From Puffinus mauretanicus (Eukaryota; Chordata; Aves; Procellariiformes; Procellariidae): a stretch of DNA of 64,000 bases. A program made the position numbers and the translations under genes. Under the pieces are notes generated by a model. That model was given only the letters and a program-made list of their open reading frames with translations. It was not told the DNA's origin and searched no databases. Numbering within the stretch: the stretch's first letter is position 1; the number at the start of each line of letters is the position of its first letter. The stretch lies in NCBI GenBank assembly GCA_023333565.1, contig JAJKFH010001512.1:186001-250000 (forward strand), written 5' to 3'. Shown piece after piece: positions 1 through 10,596 of the stretch.

Positions 1-2260
1 AACCTCTCCTTACATTAATGGCTATATTGGCACCTTTTTGGGCGCCTTGGGGGCACCTTCAGTTTTGGCTCATTTTTAATAATCCGGATAATTAACGTAA
101 ACTAAAGCAATTGCCTTCGCGGCTGGGAACTCGATGCTTTTGCCAGCCCACGAGGGGGGAGAGGAGTTGGTTCTTAGCGGGCACCGGCAGATCAATCCCT
201 GCTGCGGACACCTCCCCGCCTCCGAGCACACCTTCTCTCCCGGGGGAGGGTTTTTGGGGGGTGAGTGCACCCCCAAAGCCCAGCGGGGGCTGCCAGGAGC
301 CCGGGGGAGCCTCAAAGTCTGTGGCACCAAAACGGGAGAGGAAAAAATCATCCGTTTTCCCAGGACAGCTAAAAAACAGGTAACGCTGGAATATTACAGG
401 GAGGGAGGAAGGGAAAACCTCCTCTCCCGTTCGGGAGGAATTAGGGTAATTCCGGCAACACAGGGGCTAAGTGAGAAAAAAAAGTTTAATAAAAAATCTT
501 AACCGATTTTATAAATATTTCCTTATTTTGCATATTATTTCAGTACTTTGCTGTTGGGGTTTTTTTGTTGGGGGGGTGCGTTTTGACACGCACTAATAAA
601 CTAAGGGAAGGAGCAGAAAGAAACCTTTCTGATCTGCTGCGTAAACTGCAACAGAGAAAATGCGAATTTGTGAGTTTAGTAACAGGGTGCTTTCAGAGCC
701 CGCAACGCTGCGCTGCCCCGACGGCGTCTTTCTGCACGCTCCTTTGTATGCGGGTACAGGTATTAAATAAAAAGACCATCGGGATTATATTTTGTTAATT
801 ATTATTATTATTATACATATAATGTATTAATATAATATTTATCAATATGGTTATTACTGTATCAATATTAACAATACTAATTTAATGATTGATGTTAATA
901 TTTATTCGTACACTTATTAATATAATATATTGATAAACGCGCTTTAGTTACTTAAACCTCTCAGGGAAGCTCTCAAAGCGGGTCTTGATTACAATTGGAG
1001 GGTCTTAATTATTATATCTCCATGGGCCAGAGTGGAAGGCAGTGGGTTTCTCCCCGTGGGAAGCTCCGTGGTTTTCTCCGTGTCCCGAGCACCGGGAAAA
1101 CCAGCAAGTGCAGGGAGAGGAATCCGGGTGGGGAAGGGGTCCGGGGGGTCTCTGGGCCGCTGTGAGTCGGTCCGGTACCGGGTCAAAAAAGGTATTCGGT
1201 CAAAAAAAAAAAAAAAAAGATCCACGGAGACCTGGCCATGGTAATTGTTCCGGCTGATTTGCAACACAACAACACAACTCGCCTGAGGTGTTACTCTGCA
1301 CCGCAGCGGCGAAGGGAAAATACAAGGAATTTCCTGGCTTTTTAGGGAAAACGAGTGAAAAAGGCTCGGGGCGCTGATGCTCATGTTGACAGGAGGTCTG
1401 AGCCGTGTAGCCTCCTTGCTGCTCTGCCACGGTCCTTATTTACCAGGAGGACGTTAAGAGCAGTGAATATTTGAATATTAAACCCTTTACCCCGCTCGGA
1501 GGCAATGGGGATGCGTGTTCCTGTGCCTCGACCGACTCTGATTCAGTGGCTGGATTTATTTAGCAGGGACAGCTACCTTTTTCCTTAACTGCAACTGCGG
1601 AAAACTTTTCAGATGTGATTTCTTCAGTCCTAAAGCATCGACAAGAATTTCTTCCTCTGCCGTCCCAACCCGAGCTCCTGGTCCAGCTCCCCCCGGTGTG
1701 GGCTGAAACCTGCGGGGTTTTGAACCGTCTTTGAGTGCAAACGGCCTGAACTGCCTGAGACATCCCCGCTCACCCCCAAAGCCGGCGGGGTGGGGGAGAG
1801 GAGCCCCAATCCTCCCTCCTAGGGTGGAAAAAAATGGGAGAAAAAACCATTGCAAACGTCGGACTCGGGTAACGTGGTCTCCCTGTGTTTTGCCCTTTGA
1901 AAAAGGATGGAATTATGTTTCTGCAAAGCAGAATACAAAGCATCCGACCTTGTCCTTCTCGTAAACCCACAATCCCACCATTGTATTCACGCGTGGGATT
2001 AATGTAGTGCGGCACTTCTTGTAAGCAAACAATTCACTCACCCATCGACTAATACTTGGCGTTATGTTTTCCACCATTCTGGCCAGTAAGTTTGGGCGCC
2101 AATTAAATGATTCACAGCAACGCATTTATTCCCCAAACCGAATTAATTCGGCATCAGCTGGTTAATCCAAACAGCCGGGACCGTGTCGCGGGGAAGCTGT
2201 GAATTCAGCGTTGAAAATGCCAGGGAATACCTGGATTTGGATTTCGGTTTCCATTTAAGG
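1..2260. other. Upstream intergenic DNA, no gene recognised
   Basis: Mixed AT-rich sequence far upstream of HOXB13. All reading frames are short and none resembles a known protein. The most distinctive part is an AT-only-like block at about 786-945 made of ATT and TAATAT motifs. There is a 14-bp perfect palindrome (CCGAATTAATTCGG) at 2138-2151. In mammals TTLL6 is the neighbour beyond HOXB13, but no TTLL6 exon could be recognised here. Confidence 0.6.
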
Positions 2261-2264
2261 CTAA

Positions 2265-2800
2265 AAAGCTGTTTAGGTCCCGGGACCCCCGGACCCCCCG
2301 GAGCCCCCCGGCTGCAGCCCGGGGAGGGAGGCGGGAGGCGGCTGCGTGTCTCCCCCCGCCTTCCTCCCCACCTTCCTCCGCCCCGGCCGCCGCCCCTGCA
2401 ATAAGGAAGGAAGCGGGGGGGGGGGAAGAGCGACCTTTGAAAGCCCCCTCCCCGCTCCCCCCCGCCCGGGCACCCACCCACGCCCGGTGGGGACCCAGGC
2501 GCCCTGCGGGGAGAGCCGGGGCGGGCCCGGCGCTCAGGGCCACCCCGGGGGAGGGACACAGCCGGGGACACCCGCGGGGGTCCCTGCGCTCCCCGGCCCG
2601 CCCGTGGGCTCTGCGGGGAGGAGCGGGGTACAAGGTGCAAACGGCGGAAAGCGGTGGGAAGCGGAGGCCGGGGAAGCGCGGCCGCCGGTGGGGATGCTGC
2701 GGGGGGCTTCGCTTCCCGCCCCGTCTGATTTACCGCGGTGCTTTACACCTCCGCGGCGGGGTGAGCGGGGGAGGCGAAGGAAACCAGGGCAGCATCAGGG
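2265..2800. promoter_or_regulatory. CpG-rich block (CpG island candidate)
   Basis: A dense run of C, G and CpG dinucleotides interrupts otherwise AT-moderate DNA. Several long frames exist on both strands, but their translations are proline, glycine and arginine low-complexity, as expected of GC-rich DNA without coding selection. Such blocks in Hox clusters are commonly Polycomb-bound regulatory islands; that role is inferred here. No TATA box or clear transcription direction could be assigned. Confidence 0.45.
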
Positions 2801-5800
2801 AAAAGGAGTTCTGCAGACCCAGTTTGGCCTCAGAGGGTTTCCAGCGATGCACATCTTATGTTGTGCTCTCAGTCCTTCCCTATCACTCTTCCCACCTCAC
2901 GCTGGGATCTCAAACTGGATTCAAGGGCTGAGGGAGGGACAAGGAGGATACCCTGCTCTCAACCCTTGAATTATGGAGTAAGTAGAAATGTGTAAAAATG
3001 CATTAAAACCCACCAGGATGGGGATGTCTCTCCTTGTCCCCCACAATGCTGCAGCCCAGGGCGCACTGGAGCTCCAGGCTGGTCCAGGCGGGATGCTCAG
3101 TGCCTTTCCATGCTGCATCCATCTGTCCTCACTGGGAGTCACCCTATGCCACAGTGCAGTGGGCAGGGGAGGCAGGAGAGACCTCCCCAGACCTGGTCTG
3201 GCAGTGGCAATGGCAGTGGTGAGGGCAGTGCAGGGACCATCTCCCAGGGGCTGTAGTAATCTCTTGGCAATCTATTAATCACGAAGTCTCCCAACACACT
3301 TGCAATGGTCTCTGCTCTGCCTGGGCAATGCTGAGCCCAGCCCTGTGCCTGCAGGTAACCCCTTTTAGGCATTATTGATCCACCACCAGGCTCAGGAAGG
3401 CAGAAGAAGCCTGAATGAAGCACTTGGCCACTTTTTGGATATACACAGATCTCTCCCTGCAGTACAGGTGAGAAACACACGAGATCCAGATGGAAAAGCA
3501 GCAATGCTGCACCCTGGACACCTCTGTGGGGCATTTCCACAGTGTGGCTGCCCTGAGGAGGTTCAGATCCTCAATATTTTACCTGCTCTGAAGACCTTAG
3601 CCCCAAAGGCCTGGGGAGGTTTTGCCATAAATAGCAGGAGGCATAATTCCCATTGCAGCGGTCACCGCAGGCCTGGGGACATCGGTCACTGTCCTGCTGG
3701 CCTGAGCACCTCCGTGCCCAGCCTGGGACTAGGAGCAGCCATCGCTCATCTTGCCATGATTTATGATCCATCCTACTGAGCTCAGTGAGACTTCCCTGAG
3801 CGTAGGACATGAATCATACCAGGGGTGTGTGTTGGGGTCTGGCCCTCGGTGGAGATCACCGTATCAATGGCTCGGTCCAAAAGACAAAGGTCTCATGTTT
3901 GGATTTCTGCCCTAGGGAGAAATCTCTCAGAAAAGAGAGTAACAACCCATCGAGTGCAGTGGAGCTGCACTGGAGCAGAGGCATGGTCCAGCCTATAGGC
4001 TTGCCTATAGGTTTATGCTACAAGAGAAGGGATTCCTCTGGTTCCCACCTCCAGGCTGCCCCATACCCCGGGTACCCAGCAGTGACATGCCTGGTGCAGC
4101 AGAGCTGCTCCTGTCCTGGCTGGATACCACCAGATTTGCCTCCTGCCGGGCACATTTTTGAGAATAGACCTCAAAATCTTCCTGATTCCACCAAAAATCT
4201 GGCTCACCTCCAGCCCCTCCATGCACGTGGTCAAGCTATGCCCCCTCGCAGGCTGCCTGCGGGACCCACAGCCGGCTGCAGGCTCCCACCAGCAGTGGAG
4301 GGAGCAGCAGGGAAGCGCAAAGGATCCCGACGGCTCCTACCAAATTAAACATCAGAAGCAGGGCTTAAAAGCCAAGCACAAAGTAACTCCCCTTTTCTCC
4401 CACAACAGCTGAAATAAATTGCTTTAGCTGAGCAGGAACTTGGGGAACACAGAGTTAGTCCTGGTGCGTGCAGCGATGGGCGCACGCTGCCGGGCTCGGC
4501 GCCGACAGGGAAACGTGCTCAGGCAAAAGGGCTGCTCCGGCTGGGCGGGATGGACGGGATGCACAGCCACAGAGCACGATGCATGTATACACACGGATAG
4601 GGGTGTGTGGAGGGGGTGTGCAGAGATGCACATTTTGCCATATTTAAAGATAAGGCATTTGAAGAGCTGGATTGTACATAGAGCCAACACAAGCAGGAAC
4701 ACACAGCTGCATTTATGTGGCTGTTTCCAGGTTGAGGATGTGCAAACATCTCTATCTGCAGTAGACAGAGAGATAAAATACAAACATATTGTATAATACA
4801 TTTGTATTTTTAATTTCTGCTCCCAGGCAGGAGCATTTGCTCCATAAGCTGCACCCAGGCCGCATCCCCTCCACTTCCCCCAGGCTTCTGCTCTCTGGGT
4901 GAAGCCATCGCTGGCTCCCACCACTCTTATTCCCCTCCCAGAGGCAGGAGCGGGGTCAGGATTGGTCCCCTTTCAGGTTTCAGCCTCCCTGGTGGAGGAG
5001 CTCAGGCTGGGGGAGGCTGGGGCTGCAGGGGAGGATGCAGGAGGTGGGAAGGGGGCTCATGGAGGGGCATCTCCCGAGGGAATGGCGGGTTTGGGGCTGG
5101 GAGCGGGGGGCACCAGTAACTGCGGCCTTTGGGGAGCCACCATGGTATTTTATTTTCCATTTTGCCAAGCAGGAGGAAGAGACCCAAACTGGAGGTTTCA
5201 GGCTGGACAACCCGGGAACAACACACCGGCGGTTTGAGGTGGAGCTTGGCCTCCCGGTTACTCAAAGGGAAACTAAAAGGCAAGGAAGGAGCCTCCGGTC
5301 AAGCCCGGGGAGGAGAGAGAAAACCTGGGAGGTGCAGGGACGGCAAGAACCGGGTGAAACAAAACACCCCGAGTTTGAAATCACCCCACATTTCACCCCA
5401 AAAAGGGGGGTGGGGGGTCAGAAGTGCACTGCAGTGATTGCGGCGCCGGAGCTTCAGCACAGCGCAGGGATAAAAAGAGCAAAGAGAAGTCAGGCCATGC
5501 TCTCTGTTCCCATGCCAGCTGATTTGTTCAAAGGATCCACGAGAAATGCGCTATAAAGTACAGATTCTGGCCCTCCAGGCTTCAGGGAGAGAAATATTCG
5601 CACCTACATCCCCCGGGCTTCCGGGGATGCCTGTGGGGTGGGAAAGGAGGGGCCGGTGGTGAAGGGAGAAAAAAGAAATAAAAGATCAAAATGTTTGCCT
5701 TTATTTGATTTTTTCTTCCCAGAAATATTGCCAAAATCAGAAACCAAAGAGCTGGGCTCCCTTCCAGACCCAGAATTCAATTTTCCAACAATTGATTATT

Positions 5801-6380
5801 ACCAAACGTTAAGTCTTTAAGTAGTTCCAATTTTTTTCCCCTTCAAACTGCTTTGGGGTTTGGGTTGGGTTTGAGTTTTTTTTCCTTGTGTTTTGTAACG
5901 ACGGCCTCAAATTCAATTGCCTAAAAAAATCACAGACTGCTAAAAAGTTATTCCACAACTTTTTCAGATTCCAGATGGTATAAATACTAAATGGATCCTA
6001 TCGAGAATATAGTAAAAGAATAGTTGCAAACTAATAAGCGCATTTGATAATTTTAAGCCCAATCATAGAGAGGAGAGAGGAACTAGTAAAAGAAAACCTT
6101 TTTTTTTTCCCTTTAAAATAACCCCGTTCCTCTTGCTTTATTGTGGCCTTAAATATTGCACTGAAATTTTCTCCGTAAAATTGTCAGAGAACGGAAATTT
6201 TAACATCAGTTTGGAAGTCGCATTTTAAACTATTTCCACGGCAAAGCCTGCTCGAAAATTTCCGAACACGTTAAAGAGAAGATGAACTGAAGGGAAGCGA
6301 GGTCTTAAAAGCACGAGGTACGCTGCAATTTCGGAAACCGGTAATGCATCTAAATAAATTAGACGAAGTGCAGGGTTTTT
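2801..6380. other. Intergenic DNA, largely CpG-poor, no gene recognised
   Basis: From about 2.9 to 5 kb CpG dinucleotides are visibly rare, like ordinary methylated intergenic DNA. From about 5.4 kb the sequence becomes AT-rich with scattered CpG. The longest frame (about 4424-4924, minus strand) has no recognisable domain. I see no RNA gene or repeat family here. Confidence 0.5.
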
Positions 6381-6389
6381 GGGGGTGAA

Positions 6390-7060
6390 AAAGGTGAATT
6401 CCTCCCCGACGCTGCTCCTGCCGGGGCAGCATCCGCGGGAGGCGGAGGGGAGGCTGCGGGGGTTGAGCCCGCCGGCTGCCGGCCCCCACGCACCGGCCTG
6501 CCCGAGGGGTCCTTGGGACACGGAATAAAATCATATTTCCATCAATCGGAGGTTCCGTACCCTCCCTTATGGGGGTGTCCATGGCTGGCCGGGCGCTTCT
6601 ACCGGTGGATCCCACTCCTCCTTTTTTTTCCCCGTTTGGATGAAAAAAATAAAGAAAAGGAAATAAAGTGACACGAACTACCAGGAAAATCTGCAGCAAG
6701 TCGTTCTGTCCGCGGATCCCGCTCCAGCCTCGACCCGGGACACCTCGGGAGCTTCTCCCTGCAAAGCCGCCGCGGAGACCGAGCTCTCCCCGCGGCCGTG
6801 GGGACTCCGTGGGGCGGCGGGGCCGGGGCCGCCCCGACGGCCGCCACCACAGCGAAGCCCCGAAGTCAACAAGCTTTTAACTTTCAACTTGGCCTTGACC
6901 TCCGGATTAAGCCCGACCTTTCTGTGAAGGAAGCGGGGTGAGACGCGGGGGAGCTGCGGCCCCGTCGGCAAACACTCGCCCGCCCGCCGTGCCCCATCGC
7001 CCGCGTTATGGGCTGGTTCAAAGCAAATGGGGAGAGGGCAGGAGCGGAGGAGAATAAAAA
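6390..7060. promoter_or_regulatory. GC/CpG-rich block upstream of HOXB13
   Basis: CpG-dense sequence about 2 kb upstream of the HOXB13 start, flanked by AT-rich DNA. The densest part is about 6700-6990. It may be a distal island of the HOXB13 domain or the promoter of an unannotated transcript. No coding similarity was seen on either strand. Confidence 0.4.
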
Positions 7061-8575
7061 GGGCATCAAAGAAGGAGTGCAGTCGTTAAACTACGGAAAG
7101 GGAAGAAAGAAGCTTTGAAATCGGAAAGGTGAAGGCTAAAAACACAAGGATTTTATATTTTTTTACTTTTTTTTTTCTCCAGAAAAATAAAATCATCCGT
7201 TTCGGTGAGGCTCCAGGATTTTTAACGGACGAGAAGTGCCGAGGAGCAAAGACGCAGCTTCGCCACGCGGTTTATTTCTTTCCCTGGGAGAGAGGACGGG
7301 GTGCGGGGGCGGATCTCGCCGAGACAGCCCGGGGCAAAGCCGTACGGGGCTGGAAGGAGCCGTGTTTGGGGGTGGGGGGCTGCCCCCCACAGCCAAACGG
7401 GGCTTTTCCCCCGTCTGGGCGAGCTTTGCAATCATCACTTTTAACCCTTATTTTCTGTTGTGATTTCTATCCCGACGTGTCAAACACTGTCGCGGCTCCT
7501 CTGGTAGTTGCTTTGGTGGCCCAAAGACGTGGCAGAAAGAGAATTTTTATTGCGATTTGATAGTCAGAAAGCAGAAATCTCTCGATTTCTTTGCACGAAG
7601 GAAACAACGCATGAGCTCAGGCTGCCTTTGGGGGAATTCCGGCAAAGCTTTTCCTCAGACAAGGCCTTTGGGGGAAAACCAGAGAGAAAAAGGAGCGAGA
7701 AACGCGGCTCTGTGTGTCTGTACCGTGTGTACAGACGATTCAAAATGCGCATACCTGAATCATTTGTTAGCACCCACAGATGCACAGGCCTCAGTGCATT
7801 TACCCCAAACTTTTCCAGACCGAGGTAATCCCTCATTGCCACGTCCGTCTGTCTGTCCCCTCTTCTGCCTGTCTCTCCACCTGTCTGCAGCTCCTGCACC
7901 CCAAAAGGGCTCTATGTATTATTTTCCCACCCCTCTTTCCCAACTCTTTCCCTTTGGGATGCTTCTTAGCCGGGGTCCACGCTGACCTGCAGACCCGGCC
8001 CAGGGCCACGCCAGCGCCGTGCGTGGCAATAGCTGTGTGAAAGCAGATTGTTTGCAGTTATTTTTTCGGGGTACCGGGGACCCCCTTTCCCCTCTCTCCT
8101 TGCTTTTAGGGCCATGTCCTGTCCCTCTCCCCAAGGATAGAGGTTTTGGCCTTTTGCAGCTGAAAGTGGGTGTGTGCGACGATGTGCGTGGGATAAAACC
8201 CCCGAGCAGGGGCAGAGCGCGAGGCCGAGGCGCGGGGGAGGCCCCGTCCCCGAGGCTTCATCGCTGCCCCACGGCTGCCCGCCGTCACCCCGCTGGGTCG
8301 AGGGGGGTCCTAGGGTCTCCTCGGGCTGAGCCGGGCTTTTTCCCAGGGCAGAAGCACCCGGACCTGCGTGGGAAGAAGGGGCTAAACCGGAAAAAAAAAA
8401 AAAAAAAAAAGGTGGTTTTAATCTGAGCCCGGATTTTTCCACCGGGGACTGCTCCACCGCGCCGTTCGTGATCCTCCCTCCCCTTCCCCTCCCTCCCCTC
8501 GTCCCCCCCAATTCCTCCCCCACCTCTGCCCCCTTTTTTTTTTTGGCAAGATGCAGCGCAAAAGGCGCCTCCCGT
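7061..8575. other. Proximal upstream region of HOXB13
   Basis: No gene recognised. GC content and CpG density rise from about 8140 toward HOXB13, and an 18-20 base A run lies near 8392-8410. The long frames at 8285-8899 (minus) and 8468-9394 (plus) run into HOXB13 exon 1 in the wrong frame or strand and look like GC-driven shadows. Confidence 0.5.
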
Positions 8576-8585
8576 GTACCCGCCT

Positions 8586-8897
8586 GTCACGTGCGGGGGG
8601 GTCCCCCTCCTCCTGCCGTTGCAATAAAAGTATTTTCGCAATTTCTGCAGCCAGGGTTTATTGGGGCTGGAGGGTTTTTTGTGTGGGGTTGGGTTTTTTT
8701 TCCTCCTTCTCCGTCCTTTTCCCCCCGAGCAGCAGCCAATGAGGCAGCCCCCGGCCGTTGCGTCAGGGCAGCCCGGCGGGGAAAGGCAGCTCTCGGCAGC
8801 TCGCAGCCTTTTAAAAAGATCCGGGGACCCCCCTCGGGCAGTGCCCGGGTGCTGCCGAGCAGGCTCTCCCCATGCCCCGGCCCCCGCGCCGCCCCCC
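8586..8897 (+). promoter_or_regulatory. HOXB13 promoter and 5' leader
   Basis: The stretch before the HOXB13 start contains, in order, a CACGTG E-box (about 8588-8593), CAATAAAA at 8622-8629 (a HOX13/CDX-type site, possibly autoregulatory), a CCAAT box at 8736-8740, a TGCGTCAG AP-1/CRE-like site at 8759-8766 and a TTTAAAA TATA-like element at 8810-8816. The order CCAAT then TATA points to + strand transcription with a start near 8840, leaving a leader of about 55-60 nt. The transcription start is inferred. The block lies in the CpG island that continues through exon 1. Confidence 0.55.
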
Positions 8898-10596
8898 ATG
8901 CAGCCCCCGGAGCCCCGCGGCCCCCCGGGCCTCGAGGGGCTCCTGGCAGCCGGCGGCTTCGCAGGCGGCCAGGGCAGGGGGCTGCTGCCGCCTCCTCCCC
9001 CGGCCCTCGGCGGCCCTTCGCCTCCCCCCGGGATGAACCCCGGTTACCCGCCGGAGGGGCCGGGCGAGCCGCCCAAGCCGTGCCCCGCCGCCCCGCCACC
9101 GCCCCCGGCCGCCCCGCCGGGCCCCGCCGCCTCCGCCCCGCTGCCCTACGGATACTTCGGCAGCGGTTACTACTCCTGCCGCGTCGCCCGCAGCGCCCTG
9201 AAAGCCGGCCCGGCCCAGGGCCCCTTCCCCGCGGAGAAGTACCTGGACCCCCCCGCGGGCAGCGAGGACTTCCAGAGCCGCCCCGCCGAGTTCGCTTTCT
9301 ACCCCGGCTACGGGGCCCCTTACCAGCCCGTCGCCGGTTACCTGGACGTGTCGGTGGTACCGGGGCTGGGTGGCCCAGGGGAGGCCCGGCATGAGACTCT
9401 GCTGCCCGTGGACGGTTACCATCAGCCGTGGGCTCTGGGCGGTGGCTGGAGCAGCCAGATGTGCTGCCCCAAAGAGCAGAGCCAGGCCGGGTACCTCCTG
9501 AAATCCGCCTTTGCAGGTAAAGTGCCTCTGCTGGGGCTGCGAGGGGCTGGGAGAGGGGATGGGGGGCCGGGGGGGTGTGCATCGTGCGGGGGGGGCATTG
9601 GGACCAAGATTTAAAATAATCTGCTGAGGAGCTGCTCTTGCCATCCAGTAACGCTTGCAAGCTAGCCCAAATTTGCCAGTGGGTAGGCTTAAAAAAATAA
9701 TAATTTAAATTAACACTGCCCATTGCAACTCATCACTCTCCGAGCAGGGAGGCAGATGGTGATGCTATCCGGGTTCAGGTGGTGATACTATCCGGGTTCA
9801 GGTGGTGATACAATCCGGGCAAGACACGATCCCGGCAGCTGCGGGCCAGCCGCAGCCCGCCAGCAGCACTCGGAATCGGGCTGCTTTAAAGGGGGTGAGG
9901 GGTACGCATGGCCCCCACCGTGCAGGGCCGTGAACAGGGGGGACCCTTCCCACGCACCGCCGCTCACTCCACGCCGGTGGGATTGAACTCGCCCCCGGCC
10001 CTGCTCGGCCGCGCAGCGACCGCGCTGAGTACACGGGTATTAGCGCGGATCTCACTCACGTCGGTGTTTTGCCAATACCTGGATTTCTCCCCCCAAAAAT
10101 AATAATAAATTCAGGGAAGAAAAACAACCTTTAAATATCAATAGGGAGAATATAGAACTTAAATATCTTTAAATATCATCGCTGTCAGGGAGGCTGGAGG
10201 GAAGAAATGGGGTAGCAGGGAAAGAGGGTGCTGCTTGCAGGGAAAGGCGGTGGGAGGTGGGTGCAGGGTGGTGGGTGCATGGGGCGCGGGGACCCCCCCA
10301 GCCCCGCTCAGCCCCGTCTCTCCCCGCGCCCAGACTCCGCCGGGCAGCTGCCCCCCGACGGCTGCTCCTTCCGCCGGGGCCGCAAGAAGAGGGTCCCGTA
10401 CAGCAAGGGGCAGCTGAAGGAGCTGGAGAAGGAGTACGCCAGCAGCAAGTTCATCACCCGCGACAAGAGGAGGAAGATCTCCGCCGCCACCAACCTCACG
10501 GAGCGACAGATCACCATCTGGTTCCAGAACAGGCGGGTGAAAGAGAAAAAAGTCGTCGCTAAAATCAAAAGCAGCAGCAGCAGCAGCACCCCGTGA
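8898..10596 (+). CDS. HOXB13: Homeobox protein HOXB13 (exons 8898-9516 and 10334-10596)
   Basis: This is the most 5' gene of the HoxB cluster, a nuclear homeodomain transcription factor that acts at the posterior end of the body axis. The coding sequence joins 8898-9516 to 10334-10596 and gives 293 residues; human HOXB13 has 284. The N-terminal third is rich in Pro, Gly and Ala. A HOX13 N-terminal domain follows, beginning [14 protein letters not shown] and continuing through [20 protein letters not shown] and SQMCC. The homeodomain spans residues 222-281 (10378-10557), with the recognition-helix segment [14 protein letters not shown]. Features diagnostic for B13 rather than A13, C13 or D13 are SQMCC, the DSAGQ exon junction and [18 protein letters not shown] chose the ATG at 8898 because MQPPEP aligns with the human start and an in-frame ATG at 8739 overlaps the CCAAT box. 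Oddities: a Trp conserved among HOX13 proteins is Leu201, and the C terminus carries six Ser. Confidence 0.95.
9517..10333 (+). other. HOXB13: HOXB13 intron
   Basis: The 817-bp phase-1 intron opens with GTAAAG after the partial codon G at 9516 and ends in a C-rich tract and CAG at 10331-10333. Splicing restores a GAC (Asp207) codon at the position where other HOXB13 proteins have DSSGQ. It holds a short 23-bp tandem repeat at 9754-9819 and AT-rich stretches at about 9690-9715 and 10095-10180. Confidence 0.9.
9754..9819 (+). repeat. 23-bp tandem repeat in HOXB13 intron
   Basis: About 2.9 copies of a 23-bp unit containing GGTGATACTATCCGGGTTC. Copies begin at 9754, 9777 and 9800, with single-base differences and a last copy truncated after CCGGG. 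This is a small, likely length-variable minisatellite with no evident function. Confidence 0.85.

Noticed and set aside
2143..2969. Overlapping 140-207 codon frames
   Set aside because: Explained by CpG-rich composition; no domain and opposite-strand shadows of equal length.
1..8500. TTLL6 exons expected beyond HOXB13 from mammalian synteny
   Set aside because: No frame resembled a tubulin-tyrosine ligase-like protein; the gene probably lies outside the window.
8739..8897. In-frame upstream ATG at 8739 as the HOXB13 start
   Set aside because: It overlaps the CCAAT box and precedes the TATA-like element, and the added residues do not align with other HOXB13 proteins.
8587..9723. Long minus-strand frames (up to 378 codons) across HOXB13 exon 1
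   Set aside because: They are antisense shadows of a very GC-rich coding exon; translations are Arg/Gly/Pro low-complexity with no domain.
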